A stretch of 7,522 nt of DNA, from positions 1 to 7,522 of the forward strand of contig JAGDAM010000083.1 in assembly GCA_017959485.1 (NCBI GenBank), given 5' to 3'. The notes under the pieces are model-generated. The model ran no database searches and had not been told where the DNA came from. It saw nothing but the letters and a program-made list of their open reading frames with translations. Every line of letters starts with the position of its first letter. Position 1 is the stretch's first letter. Origin of the DNA: Clostridia bacterium (GTDB lineage: Bacteria > Bacillota_A > Clostridia > Oscillospirales > CAG-272). Positions 1-6,128 of the stretch are shown here, piece after piece. The translations under genes were made by a program, and so were the position numbers.

Positions 1-120
1 CCCGACTTATACGTCCGCGTACTGCGCGGACGTATAAGTCCAGGGCTTGCGCCCCGTTGCACTATCAACAAGCTCTCGGTAACGCGCAAGCCCGGTTCAA
101 GTCCTACCGTTCAATCGGCG
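1..120. repeat. Repeat unit 1 (first ~5 bases outside window)
   Basis: Hairpin A is a perfect 16-bp stem, 4-19 (GACTTATACGTCCGCG) with 25-40, around a 5-base loop. Hairpin B pairs 43-52 (GGGCTTGCGC) with 84-93 (GCGCAAGCCC), a perfect 10-bp stem, and encloses a small GTTG/CAAC hairpin (56-59 with 66-69). Hairpin C pairs GGTTC (94-98) with GAACC (123-127), whose right arm is formally in the next unit, with an inner CCG/CGG (107-109 with 116-118). This is the copy with the most perfect stems. Confidence 0.88.
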
Positions 121-247
121 CAGAACCCGACCTATCACGGCAACGCGGAGCGTCGCTGTGATAGGTCTATGGCATGCGCCCCGCTGCATTTTATATAAGC
201 ACTCCGGAACGCGCATGCCTGGTTCAAGTCCTACCGTTCAATCGGCG
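121..247. repeat. Repeat unit 2 (complete)
   Basis: Hairpin A pairs 129-141 with 155-167, 13 bp including one G-T pair. After a single A/C mismatch it continues as ACGC (143-146) with GCGT (150-153) around a GGA loop. Hairpin B pairs 171-179 (GGCATGCGC) with 211-219 (GCGCATGCC). Its interior is AT-rich (TTTTATATAA) and folds only weakly. Hairpin C pairs 221-225 with 250-254. Relative to unit 1, stem A has T-A changed to C-G (132/164 versus 7/37) and stem B has T-A changed to A-T (174/216 versus 47/89). Confidence 0.88.
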
Positions 248-370
248 CAGAACCAGACTTTTCACGGCTGCTCGAAGCGCGGCGTAAAAGTCTATGGCTT
301 GCGTTAGCTTAATTAAATTAAGCACTCGGGAACGCGCAAGCCCGGTTCCAGTCCTACCGTTAAATCGGCG
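248..370. repeat. Repeat unit 3 (complete)
   Basis: Hairpin A starts GACTTTT (256-262) and pairs with AAAAGTC (286-292). It then continues imperfectly through ACG/CGT to a GCT-CGA-AGC tip (270-278). Hairpin B pairs GGCTTGCG (296-303) with CGCAAGCC (335-342) and encloses a perfect inner hairpin, GCTTAAT (307-313) with ATTAAGC (317-323) around a TAA loop. Hairpin C pairs 344-348 with 373-377. The core differs from units 1 and 2 at only two bases: GGTTCC for GGTTCA, and CCGTTA for CCGTTC. Confidence 0.87.
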
Positions 371-431
371 CAGAACCCGACTTTTCACGGCCGCGCGTGA
401 AGCGTGCCTTGCGGCGCGATATAAGCGGAAC
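371..431. repeat. Repeat unit 4, decayed and shortened terminal copy
   Basis: Positions 371-391 match the start of unit 3 almost exactly (CAGAACC then GACTTTTCACGGC), but the expected right arm GTGAAAAGTC is missing. A shorter hairpin remains, TTCACG (384-389) with CGTGAA (396-401). Farther on, CCTTGCG (407-413), ATATAAGC (419-426) and GGAAC (427-431) align in order with hairpin B of the other copies, with deletions between them. No hairpin C follows. It reads as the eroded edge of the array. Confidence 0.6.
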
Positions 432-563
432 ACTTAATTACGCCTGCGCCTTTGACGCGAACTTCACTATTGTTTTTTTCGCACTTTTCGCGGATAATGA
501 AAACAGGAAAACGGTAAATCGGGATTTGCGGGAGTTATTCCGGAACAGAACAATTAGTCAAAA
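432..563. other. Intergenic spacer with no recognisable feature
   Basis: This stretch lies between the repeat array and the radA terminator. It contains a run of seven T (472-478), a wide-loop inverted repeat CGCGAA (456-461) with TTCGCG (487-492), and a short palindrome TTCCGGAA (538-545). None of these makes a convincing terminator, promoter or RNA gene, and I see no small ORF with a ribosome binding site. The base composition is more AT-rich than the flanking genes. Confidence 0.6.
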
Positions 564-610
564 GAAAAAAAGCTGCCGGGGCGAAAACGGATTTGCGTTT
601 TCGCTCCGGC
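564..610 (-). terminator. Intrinsic terminator of the radA-end transcript
   Basis: Read on the minus strand, a 15-bp GC-rich stem (596-610 with 575-589, one G-T pair at 580/605) closes a 6-base loop (590-595). After a 3-base AGC step it is followed by a T-tract (TTTTTTT, complement of 564-571). The stem starts 11 bases after the radA stop codon. This is a textbook Rho-independent terminator oriented for the minus-strand genes. On the plus strand there is no comparable T-run, so it is probably one-directional. Confidence 0.93.
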
Positions 611-621
611 TGTCGATATTA

Positions 622-2004
622 TTATTCCAAAACGTTAAGCATCTCAAAAATGCTGCGGACGGGAATCAGTTCGAGTCCGGGACCGGTCTCAGGCCGGTGT
701 TTTTCCACGTTGCGTCGTGGAAGAATGACTTTTCCGAAGCCGAGCCGTTCGCATTCCCTGACTCTCGACTCCGCGGAGGAAACCGTGCGGCATTCGCCAG
801 CGAGTCCGATTTCGCCCAGCGCTACTACGTTGTCGGGTACCGGCCGGTTTTTGACCGAGGAGACAATCGCGAGAGCGATTGCGAGATCGGCCGCCGGCTC
901 GTTTATTCTCAGTCCTCCAACCCCGTTGACGTTGAGATCCTTGTCTCCGAGTTTTAGGCCGAGCCGCTTTTCAAGGACGGCGGTTATCAGGCATACGCGG
1001 CTATAATCGACTCCGTTGACCGTCCGGCGGGGAGTGGGAAAAGCGGAATCGCTTGTCAGCGCCTGTATCTCGGCAATAATAGCCCTCGTGCCTTCGAGAG
1101 CGCAAACCGCGCAGTTTCCGGAGACGTTTTTCGGCCTTCCGTCGAGGAGCGCCTCGGAAGGGTTCGGCACCTCCCGCAGTCCCCGGTCGGTCATCTCAAA
1201 CACACCGATCTCGTCCGTCGAGCCGTACCGGTTCTTGTTTGCGCGAATGATTCTGTATGCCTGTCCGTGTTCGCCTTCGAAGCAAAGCACGGCGTCAACC
1301 ATGTGTTCGAGCAGTTTCGGACCGGCTATCGATCCCTCTTTGTTGACGTGACCGACAAGAATAACCGACGTCCCGAGATTCTTCGCCATGGCGATGAACG
1401 AAAGCGCGCTTTCCCTGACCTGGGCGACGCTTCCGGGAGACGAGGAGGAGAGCGGGGAATAGGTGGTCTGTACCGAATCGACGATCAGCACTTCGGGCTT
1501 GATCGAATCGCATTCTTTCTGGATTACCTCGGTATTGGATTCGGTTAGAATGAAGAGATCCTTTCCTCCGACTCCGAGACGCCCGGCGCGCAGACGAATC
1601 TGCCCCGCGGATTCCTCGCCGGAAACGTAAAGGACGCGCCTCGTACGCGAAAGAATTCCGCTGATCTGAAGCAGAAGAGTCGATTTTCCGATACCCGGTT
1701 CGCCGGTAAGCAGGACGACGGAGCCCCTGACAAGTCCGCCGCCGAGAACCCGGTCAAGTTCGGAGAGACCTGTTTTGGACCTTATACACTCGTCGCCTTC
1801 GATTTCGTCGAGCGGGACGGCGGAGCCGCGGGAACCCACGAAGCGCCGTTTATCCTTTGATTCGGAAACGGCAGGAGGTTCGGGAAGTCTTACGTCTTCG
1901 ACGAAGGAATTCCACGCGCCGCACTGCGGGCATCGTCCCATCCATTTCGGGCTTTCCTGCTCGCAGTTTGAACAGATAAAAACGGTTTTTGTCTTTTGTG
2001 GCAT
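622..2004 (-). CDS. radA: DNA repair/recombination protein RadA (Sms)
   Basis: This 460-residue protein has the full RadA architecture and normal length. It opens with a C4 zinc finger (C11-x2-C14-x10-C25-x2-C28). A RecA-like ATPase core follows, with Walker A GEPGIGKS (101-108) and Walker B VLIVDS (172-177). The RadA-specific motif is KNRYG at 257-261, where the family usually has KNRFG. The C-terminal third (about 290-460) is the Lon-protease-like domain, which in RadA is structural and not proteolytic. RadA is known to act in homologous recombination, driving branch migration and extension of D-loops, in the cytoplasm. The ATG start lies 16 bases after the clpX stop. An AAGG overlaps that stop codon but sits about 14 bases from the start, so the site is weak or coupled. 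It is the last gene before the terminator. Identification is very secure. Confidence 0.97.
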   Translation of the reverse strand: MPQKTKTVFICSNCEQESPKWMGRCPQCGAWNSFVEDVRLPEPPAVSESKDKRRFVGSRGSAVPLDEIEGDECIRSKTGLSELDRVLGGGLVRGSVVLLTGEPGIGKSTLLLQISGILSRTRRVLYVSGEESAGQIRLRAGRLGVGGKDLFILTESNTEVIQKECDSIKPEVLIVDSVQTTYSPLSSSSPGSVAQVRESALSFIAMAKNLGTSVILVGHVNKEGSIAGPKLLEHMVDAVLCFEGEHGQAYRIIRANKNRYGSTDEIGVFEMTDRGLREVPNPSEALLDGRPKNVSGNCAVCALEGTRAIIAEIQALTSDSAFPTPRRTVNGVDYSRVCLITAVLEKRLGLKLGDKDLNVNGVGGLRINEPAADLAIALAIVSSVKNRPVPDNVVALGEIGLAGECRTVSSAESRVRECERLGFGKVILPRRNVEKHRPETGPGLELIPVRSIFEMLNVLE

Positions 2005-2020
2005 TTGATTCAGTATTGCC

Positions 2021-3334
2021 TTAATTATCGTTTCCGGACGGGGCCTGCCTGAAGATCAGTTCCGGCTCTGCCTCCCCGTTGATAAACGCCCCGGTGATCC
2101 TTACGCCCGAAACGTCCTTTCTTCCGGGAAGTTCGAACATAAGCTTCATCATTGCGTTCTCAAACACCGAGCGCAGTCCTCTCGCTCCGCTGCTCAGAGC
2201 AATCGCTTTAGCCGCGACCGCGGCAATCGCGGAATCGTCGAATTCGATATCGATCCCGTCAAGCGAGAAGAGTTTTTTGTACTGACGCACAAGCGAGTTT
2301 TTCGGCTCGACGATTATCCTTTTGAGCGATTCCTGATCCAGCGGATCGAGCGGCACGATTACGGGAATACGGCCAACGAGTTCGGGGATCAGTCCGTATT
2401 TAACGATATCGTGGGGAGTTACGTCGGAAAAGTCGGCGGCGTGCTCCTTTTTGCTTATAATCTCGCTGTTGAATCCGATAAGCTGCGTGCCGCGCCTTTT
2501 TTCGATTATTTCGGAGAGTCCGTCGAACGCCCCGCCGCAGATAAACAGGATGTTCGAGGTGTCGATGCTGATAAACTCCTGATTCGGATGCTTGCGGCCG
2601 CCGTTGGGTGGCACGTTGGACACCGTTCCCTCGAGTATCTTGAGAAGCGCCTGCTGAACGCCTTCGCCCGACACGTCTCTGGTTATCGAGCGGTTTTCGC
2701 TCTTTCTGGAAATCTTGTCGATCTCGTCGATATAGATGATGCCGCGCTCGGCAAGCGGGACGTTGAAATCGGCCGCCTGAATGAGACGAAGGAGAATATT
2801 CTCTACGTCCTCTCCTACGTATCCGGCTTCGGTGAGCGTGGTCGCGTCGGCTATCGCAAAGGGAACTTTGAGCGTTTTTGCGAGCGTCTGGGCAAGATAG
2901 GTCTTTCCGACGCCGGTGGGCCCGATAAGAAGAACGTTGCTTTTGGTAAGCTCGACGTCGTTGTCATCGGTGCTTTTTTTGCGGCCGCGCTTGCCGGATC
3001 CTTTGGCGGGAGCTCCCATGCCGCCTATGCGTTTGTAATGGTTGTAAACCGCGACCGAGAGCGCGATCTTTGCCTTGTCCTGGCCGATAACGTATTTATC
3101 GAGTTCGCTTTTGATCTCGACGGGGCGGGGAAGTTCGGAAAGAGGGGGAATCTCGCCGCTTCCGGTATACATAGTCTGCTCTTTGATCATCTCAGAGCAG
3201 AGTTCGACGCATTCGTCGCAGATAAACGCGCCCTCTCCGGAAGGGATTAGAAATTTAACTTCTGAGGCCTGGCGTCCGCAGAAGGAGCAGCAGGGCTTGG
3301 AACGGTATCCGCTACCGTTGTCTTTTGCCGACAT
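2021..3334 (-). CDS. clpX: ATP-dependent Clp protease ATP-binding subunit ClpX
   Basis: ClpX is the hexameric AAA+ unfoldase that recognises tagged or misfolded substrates and threads them into ClpP in the cytoplasm. At 437 residues the length is normal. An N-terminal zinc-binding dimerisation domain uses C16-x2-C19 and C39-x2-C42. The AAA+ module has Walker A GPTGVGKT (138-145), the pore-loop GYVG (171-174) and Walker B IIYIDEID (199-206). The IGF loop that docks on ClpP is seen as LIGFNS (285-290), and sensor 2 as GARGLRS (383-389). A basic, then acidic, low-complexity linker (about 105-130, [16 protein letters not shown]) precedes the ATPase. The start is 18 bases after the clpP stop. AAAGGA overlaps the clpP stop but is 13 bases from the ATG, a long spacing. 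With clpP directly upstream, this is the canonical clpPX pair. Confidence 0.98.
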   Translation of the reverse strand: MSAKDNGSGYRSKPCCSFCGRQASEVKFLIPSGEGAFICDECVELCSEMIKEQTMYTGSGEIPPLSELPRPVEIKSELDKYVIGQDKAKIALSVAVYNHYKRIGGMGAPAKGSGKRGRKKSTDDNDVELTKSNVLLIGPTGVGKTYLAQTLAKTLKVPFAIADATTLTEAGYVGEDVENILLRLIQAADFNVPLAERGIIYIDEIDKISRKSENRSITRDVSGEGVQQALLKILEGTVSNVPPNGGRKHPNQEFISIDTSNILFICGGAFDGLSEIIEKRRGTQLIGFNSEIISKKEHAADFSDVTPHDIVKYGLIPELVGRIPVIVPLDPLDQESLKRIIVEPKNSLVRQYKKLFSLDGIDIEFDDSAIAAVAAKAIALSSGARGLRSVFENAMMKLMFELPGRKDVSGVRITGAFINGEAEPELIFRQAPSGNDN

Positions 3335-3346
3335 CTTTCGGGGTCA

Positions 3347-3357
3347 GTCCTTTCAGT
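3347..3357 (-). promoter_or_regulatory. clpX ribosome binding site with long spacer, same 11-mer as tig
   Basis: ACTGAAAGGAC overlaps the clpP stop codon (TGA at 3355-3353) and supplies AAAGGA 13 bases before the clpX ATG. This is longer than the usual 5-10 bases. The overlap with the stop suggests clpX translation depends on ribosomes finishing clpP. There is no better-placed alternative start. Confidence 0.6.
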
Positions 3358-3958
3358 GGCGTTCTATGATTTTGTCGATAAGTCCGTAGGCGAGCGCCTG
3401 CTCCGCGGTCATGAAATTATCCCTGTCGGTGTCTCTTTCAATGACCTCGAGCGGCTGTCCGGTCTTTTCGGCAAGTATCGAATTCAGCATGCTTTTCGTG
3501 CGCTTCAGCAGTTCGGCGTGAATGAGTACGTCGGAACACTGTCCCTGAGCTCCTCCGAGCGGCTGATGAATCATTATCTCGCTGTGCGGAAGCGCGATAC
3601 GCTTGCCCTTTGCTCCGGCGGCGAGAAGAAACGCGCCCATGCTCGCGGCCATGCCTATGCAAATAGTCGAGACGTCGCACTTGACGAACTGCATGGTATC
3701 GTAGATCGCCATTCCGGCGGTCACGGAACCGCCCGGGCTGTTGATGTAGAAAGAAATATCGTCGTCGGGGTTCAGGGATTCAAGATAAAGCATCTGGGCG
3801 ATTACAAGCGACGCTGTGACGTCGTTGACCTCGTCGGAAAGGAAGATGACTCTGTCGTTGAGAAGCCGTGAGAAAATGTCGTAAGAACGCTCGCCGCGTC
3901 CGGTCTGCTCGATAACGTACGGCACGAGAGCGGCTCTCGGATCATCCTGTCTGTTCAT
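3353..3958 (-). CDS. clpP: ATP-dependent Clp protease proteolytic subunit ClpP
   Basis: ClpP is a serine protease that forms a double-heptamer barrel and degrades proteins delivered by ClpX, or by ClpC if present. The catalytic triad is intact: S106 in [10 protein letters not shown]131 in HQPLGG and D180 in DTDRDNF. The ring-stabilising segment YINSPGGSV (71-79) is also present. At 201 residues it is slightly long. The common Firmicutes start, shortly before VPxVIEQT, is preceded here by about nine extra residues (MNRQDDPRA), and no internal Met offers an alternative. GGAG (complement of 3966-3969) lies 7 bases upstream of the ATG, which supports this start. The gene sits 39 bases after tig and 18 bases before clpX. 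No CtsR operator is seen in front of it, so heat-shock control through CtsR is not supported locally. Confidence 0.98.
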   Translation of the reverse strand: MNRQDDPRAALVPYVIEQTGRGERSYDIFSRLLNDRVIFLSDEVNDVTASLVIAQMLYLESLNPDDDISFYINSPGGSVTAGMAIYDTMQFVKCDVSTICIGMAASMGAFLLAAGAKGKRIALPHSEIMIHQPLGGAQGQCSDVLIHAELLKRTKSMLNSILAEKTGQPLEVIERDTDRDNFMTAEQALAYGLIDKIIERH

Positions 3959-3997
3959 TTTATTTCTCCGGTTGATTATTGTTTGCCGCCGATCGCG

Positions 3998-5350
3998 TCA
4001 GGCGTCTTCTCCGGTGCCTTCGCCCCCGGAGACGTCCTCTCCGTCGGTTTCCGGCTCGGGATATTTGTCAAGCCACGTGACTTTGGCGGATTCTTTTACA
4101 AGGGCCGTCGCTTTGCGGATTTTGAGCGTTTCGGTTATATCCGAGGCGTCGATGCTCTGCTTTACGTAATCGATTTCCACGCTGTAGGCGGCGGCGATCG
4201 AGGAGTATTCGGATTCGATTTCTTCCTCGCTGATTTCGATCTTTTCGAGTTCGGCGATCTTCAGGAGAGCCAGTCTCGTTCTCACGCGCTTTTCGGCTGC
4301 GGGACGGGTGTTCGCCTTGTATTGATCGAGAGTCATCTGGAAATATCCGAGATAGGTCTTGAAATCGAGTCCGTTCATTCTGATTCTGGACTCAACGTCT
4401 CTGACCATCGACTCGACCTCGCTGTCGATCATCGGGGCGGGCAGTTCGACGGTTACGAGTTCGGCAAGTTTGTCCTCGAGTTTGTCCTCAAGCTCGCGGT
4501 CCGCGGTATCCTCGTGCCTCTTTGCGATCTTTGCGGCTACGTCGGCACGGTATTCGTCAAAGGTGTTGAATTCCGATACCTCGACCGCGAAATCGTCGTC
4601 GAGGGCGGGGAGTTCTTCAACGGTAATCTTTTTCAGTACCACCTTGAAGACGGCGGGTTTTCCGGCGAGTTCCTTGGCGTGATATTCTTCGGGGAAGGTG
4701 ACGTTGACGTCGAATTCGTCTCCTGCGGAGTGACCGACAATCTGATCCTCGAAACCGGGAATGAAGGAACCGCTTCCGAGCTCAAGATGGTGATCGGTTC
4801 CCTTGCCGCCCTCGAACGCGACTCCGTCGCAGAAGCCCTCGTAGTCGATGATTGCCGTGTCGCCGTTGGCTGCCGGTCTGTCGGAAACCTCGAGTTCGCG
4901 CGCGTTGCGCTTTCTCGCGGATTCGATTTCGGCGTCGATCTCGCTGTCGCTGACCGGAGTCTTGACCGCCTCGACCTCAAGTCCGAGATATCCCTCAAGC
5001 TCAAATTCGGGCTTTACGTAGAACTCGGCTTTGAGGACCGTCTCGGCCTCATCCTCGGAAACGATGTCGAACGACGGGGCGGATACGGCTTCTTTTCCCG
5101 GTGCTTTGACTATTTCTTCATAGCATTCCCCGAGCAGGGCGTTTATCGCGTCCTCAAGGAAAACTCCTTTGCCGAACATCTTTTCGATGAGCGCGCGCGG
5201 AGCTTTACCGCGTCTGAAGCCGGGGATGTTGTACTTAGCGGCGTTCTTTTTGTATGCCTCTTTCTTTTTTTCTTCGATGGAGGCGCTGTCGAAAGAGAAT
5301 TCGACAGAGGCAAGACTCTTTTCATTGATCTCGCATTTTCTGACTGTCAT
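3998..5350 (-). CDS. tig: Trigger factor, ribosome-associated chaperone/peptidyl-prolyl isomerase
   Basis: Trigger factor binds the ribosomal exit tunnel near protein L23 and shields nascent chains. All three domains are visible in 450 residues. The N-terminal ribosome-binding domain (about 1-115) has the signature GFRRGKAP at 44-51. An FKBP-type PPIase domain follows (about 160-243, including FIPGFEDQIVG and FPEEYHAKELAGK). The helical C-terminal substrate cradle (about 245-430) includes a short charged repeat, LEDKLEDKL, at 287-295. The C-terminus ends in an acidic, glycine-rich tail (GEDVSGGEGTGEDA), common in this family. The ATG has AAAGGAC (complement of 5361-5367) 10 bases upstream. 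The 44-base gap behind the phosphoesterase gene is the widest in the block. No TTA, CTA or TCA codon occurs, which leaves a long spurious open frame on the opposite strand. Confidence 0.98.
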   Translation of the reverse strand: MTVRKCEINEKSLASVEFSFDSASIEEKKKEAYKKNAAKYNIPGFRRGKAPRALIEKMFGKGVFLEDAINALLGECYEEIVKAPGKEAVSAPSFDIVSEDEAETVLKAEFYVKPEFELEGYLGLEVEAVKTPVSDSEIDAEIESARKRNARELEVSDRPAANGDTAIIDYEGFCDGVAFEGGKGTDHHLELGSGSFIPGFEDQIVGHSAGDEFDVNVTFPEEYHAKELAGKPAVFKVVLKKITVEELPALDDDFAVEVSEFNTFDEYRADVAAKIAKRHEDTADRELEDKLEDKLAELVTVELPAPMIDSEVESMVRDVESRIRMNGLDFKTYLGYFQMTLDQYKANTRPAAEKRVRTRLALLKIAELEKIEISEEEIESEYSSIAAAYSVEIDYVKQSIDASDITETLKIRKATALVKESAKVTWLDKYPEPETDGEDVSGGEGTGEDA

Positions 5351-5360
5351 TTTCTGGGTT

Positions 5361-5371
5361 GTCCTTTCAGT
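5361..5371 (-). promoter_or_regulatory. tig ribosome binding site within an 11-base leader motif shared with clpX
   Basis: ACTGAAAGGAC on the minus strand contains AAAGGA, 11 bases before the tig ATG (10 after AAAGGAC). The identical 11-mer precedes clpX at 3347-3357. In both leaders it is followed by a similar ACCC-x-GAAA stretch leading to the ATG. At minimum it is a Shine-Dalgarno site. Any regulatory meaning of the shared flanks is inference. Confidence 0.6.
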
Positions 5372-5394
5372 TGTTGAATATTACGTCAAATTTG

Positions 5395-6126
5395 TTATCG
5401 GTTGGAAGAGGGAAGAATCAGCTTGGGAACGAAATTGAGCCGGTCGGCCGAGATCATTTCAAACCTGATTCCCTCAAACTCGAAATCCGCTTCGGCTCCG
5501 TAAAAGCCGTGGATGTGTCCGAAGCAGCAGCGGCGAATGCCCGCGTTTTTAATCTCGTCGACAAGGCCGCGGCAGACGAAACCCGCCCATACGGGAGGAA
5601 AGTGAATAAAAAGTATCGTATTTCCGGGATCGGTTCCCGGCGGGAGAGTTGAGAGAGATATGCGTAGCCGCTGTACCTCTCTGTCGGAGATCTTTTGCCA
5701 GTCGGTCGCTTGGGACGTCTTCTGGTTGGACGGATCGGGATACCATCCGCGTGCGCCCAGAATCGCGCATTCGGGAAGCACGTACGAATTGTTGTAAAGA
5801 AGTTCGAGCGTGTCGAAACCATTTTCAAGGAAGGTGCGTCTCATTGCCGAGACCGTCGTCCACCAGAAATCGTGATTTCCTTTTCCGAGATATTTTCTGC
5901 CGGGAAGACTGTTGATGAAAGCGAGGTCGTCAAGCGCGTCGGGCATTCTCATTGCCCAGGAGACGTCCCCCGGAATCACGACCGCATCATTATCCGAGAC
6001 GATCGCGCGCCAGTTCTTCTCGAGCTTCTCCCGGTATTTTTTCCAGCGAGGTTCGAAAACCTCCATGGATTTTGACTCGCCGTACGGACCCGGAAGATGA
6101 AGATCTGCAATGGCAAAGAGAGCCAT
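5395..6126 (-). CDS. Calcineurin-like metallophosphoesterase (predicted phosphohydrolase)
   Basis: This 243-residue cytoplasmic protein carries the complete two-metal phosphoesterase motif set: D8-x-H10 (ADLHL), GDVSW (53-57), GNHD (83-86), H175 (FIHFPP) and GHIHG (203-207). It has no signal peptide or membrane segment. It resembles the uncharacterised clostridial predicted phosphohydrolases (COG1768-like, from memory). The substrate is unknown; nucleotide, phosphoprotein or phospholipid-type esters are all possible. A longer frame begins 30 bases upstream at 6156, inside thrC, and would add MSAVRRRRIT. I prefer the ATG at 6126 because a perfect GGAGGA lies 5 bases before it and the protein then starts with the expected beta strand MALFAIADLHL. 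The start is 2 bases after the thrC stop, so translation is probably coupled to thrC. Confidence 0.93.
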   Translation of the reverse strand: MALFAIADLHLPGPYGESKSMEVFEPRWKKYREKLEKNWRAIVSDNDAVVIPGDVSWAMRMPDALDDLAFINSLPGRKYLGKGNHDFWWTTVSAMRRTFLENGFDTLELLYNNSYVLPECAILGARGWYPDPSNQKTSQATDWQKISDREVQRLRISLSTLPPGTDPGNTILFIHFPPVWAGFVCRGLVDEIKNAGIRRCCFGHIHGFYGAEADFEFEGIRFEMISADRLNFVPKLILPSSNR

Positions 6127-6128
6127 TG

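Larger units (their letters stand above)
1..431. repeat. Tandem array of a ~125-base, three-hairpin repeat unit (at least 3 copies plus a decayed one)
   Basis: Equivalent positions recur at 121, 248 and 371, and position 1 matches position 126, giving periods of about 125, 127 and 123 bases. Each full unit consists of hairpin A (37-39 bases, starting GAC and ending GTC), a 2-3 base linker, hairpin B (47-51 bases, closed by a GGCTTGCG-like stem), and hairpin C (34 bases, GGTTC...GAACC). One base separates C from the next A. The segment GGTTCAAGTCCTACCG plus the following CGGCGCAGAACC is nearly identical in all copies, while the arms of A and B vary but still pair. The array continues past the left edge. 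It lies downstream of the radA terminator and carries no plausible ORF. Strand and function are unknown. A structured RNA, a folded single-stranded DNA site and a non-autonomous mobile repeat are all possible. Confidence 0.9.

Noticed and set aside
94..131. Integron attC site or tRNA gene
   Set aside because: The core lacks paired RYYYAAC/GTTRRRY boxes, and no cassette ORFs lie between copies. A full cloverleaf (acceptor, D-arm, anticodon arm) cannot be built, because the T-stem is not complementary.
1..431. CRISPR array (36-base conserved core at regular spacing)
   Set aside because: The intervals (~88 bases) are homologous to each other and form conserved hairpins, unlike unrelated 25-45 base spacers. 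No cas gene is present in the window.
224..433. 69-residue minus-strand frame inside the repeat array
   Set aside because: It translates the repeat itself (the peptide shows the periodicity AAVKSRVLRR / AAVKSLVLRR) and has no ribosome binding site. Units 1 and 2 do not keep this frame, so it is a by-product of tandem repetition.
456..492. Possible second terminator (CGCGAA/TTCGCG with a nearby T-run)
   Set aside because: The stem is 6 bp with a 25-base loop, and the T-run lies inside the loop and not after the stem.
397..957. 186-residue plus-strand frame from the repeat edge into radA
   Set aside because: It starts in the decayed repeat, runs through the radA terminator hairpin and then antisense to radA. 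It has no ribosome binding site and no domain.
2411..3250. 279-residue open frame opposite clpX
   Set aside because: Fully antisense to conserved clpX motifs, with no recognisable domain. It is explained by codon bias.
3983..5377. 464-residue open frame opposite tig
   Set aside because: Its codons lie exactly in register with tig codons, so it stays open simply because tig uses no TTA, CTA or TCA codons. It has no family motif, and tig is unmistakable.
5351..5394. CtsR operator or promoter ahead of tig
   Set aside because: Only one GTCAAA half-site is present, with no tandem partner. A TAATAT could serve as a -10 box but has no good -35 at 16-18 bases, so neither is supported.
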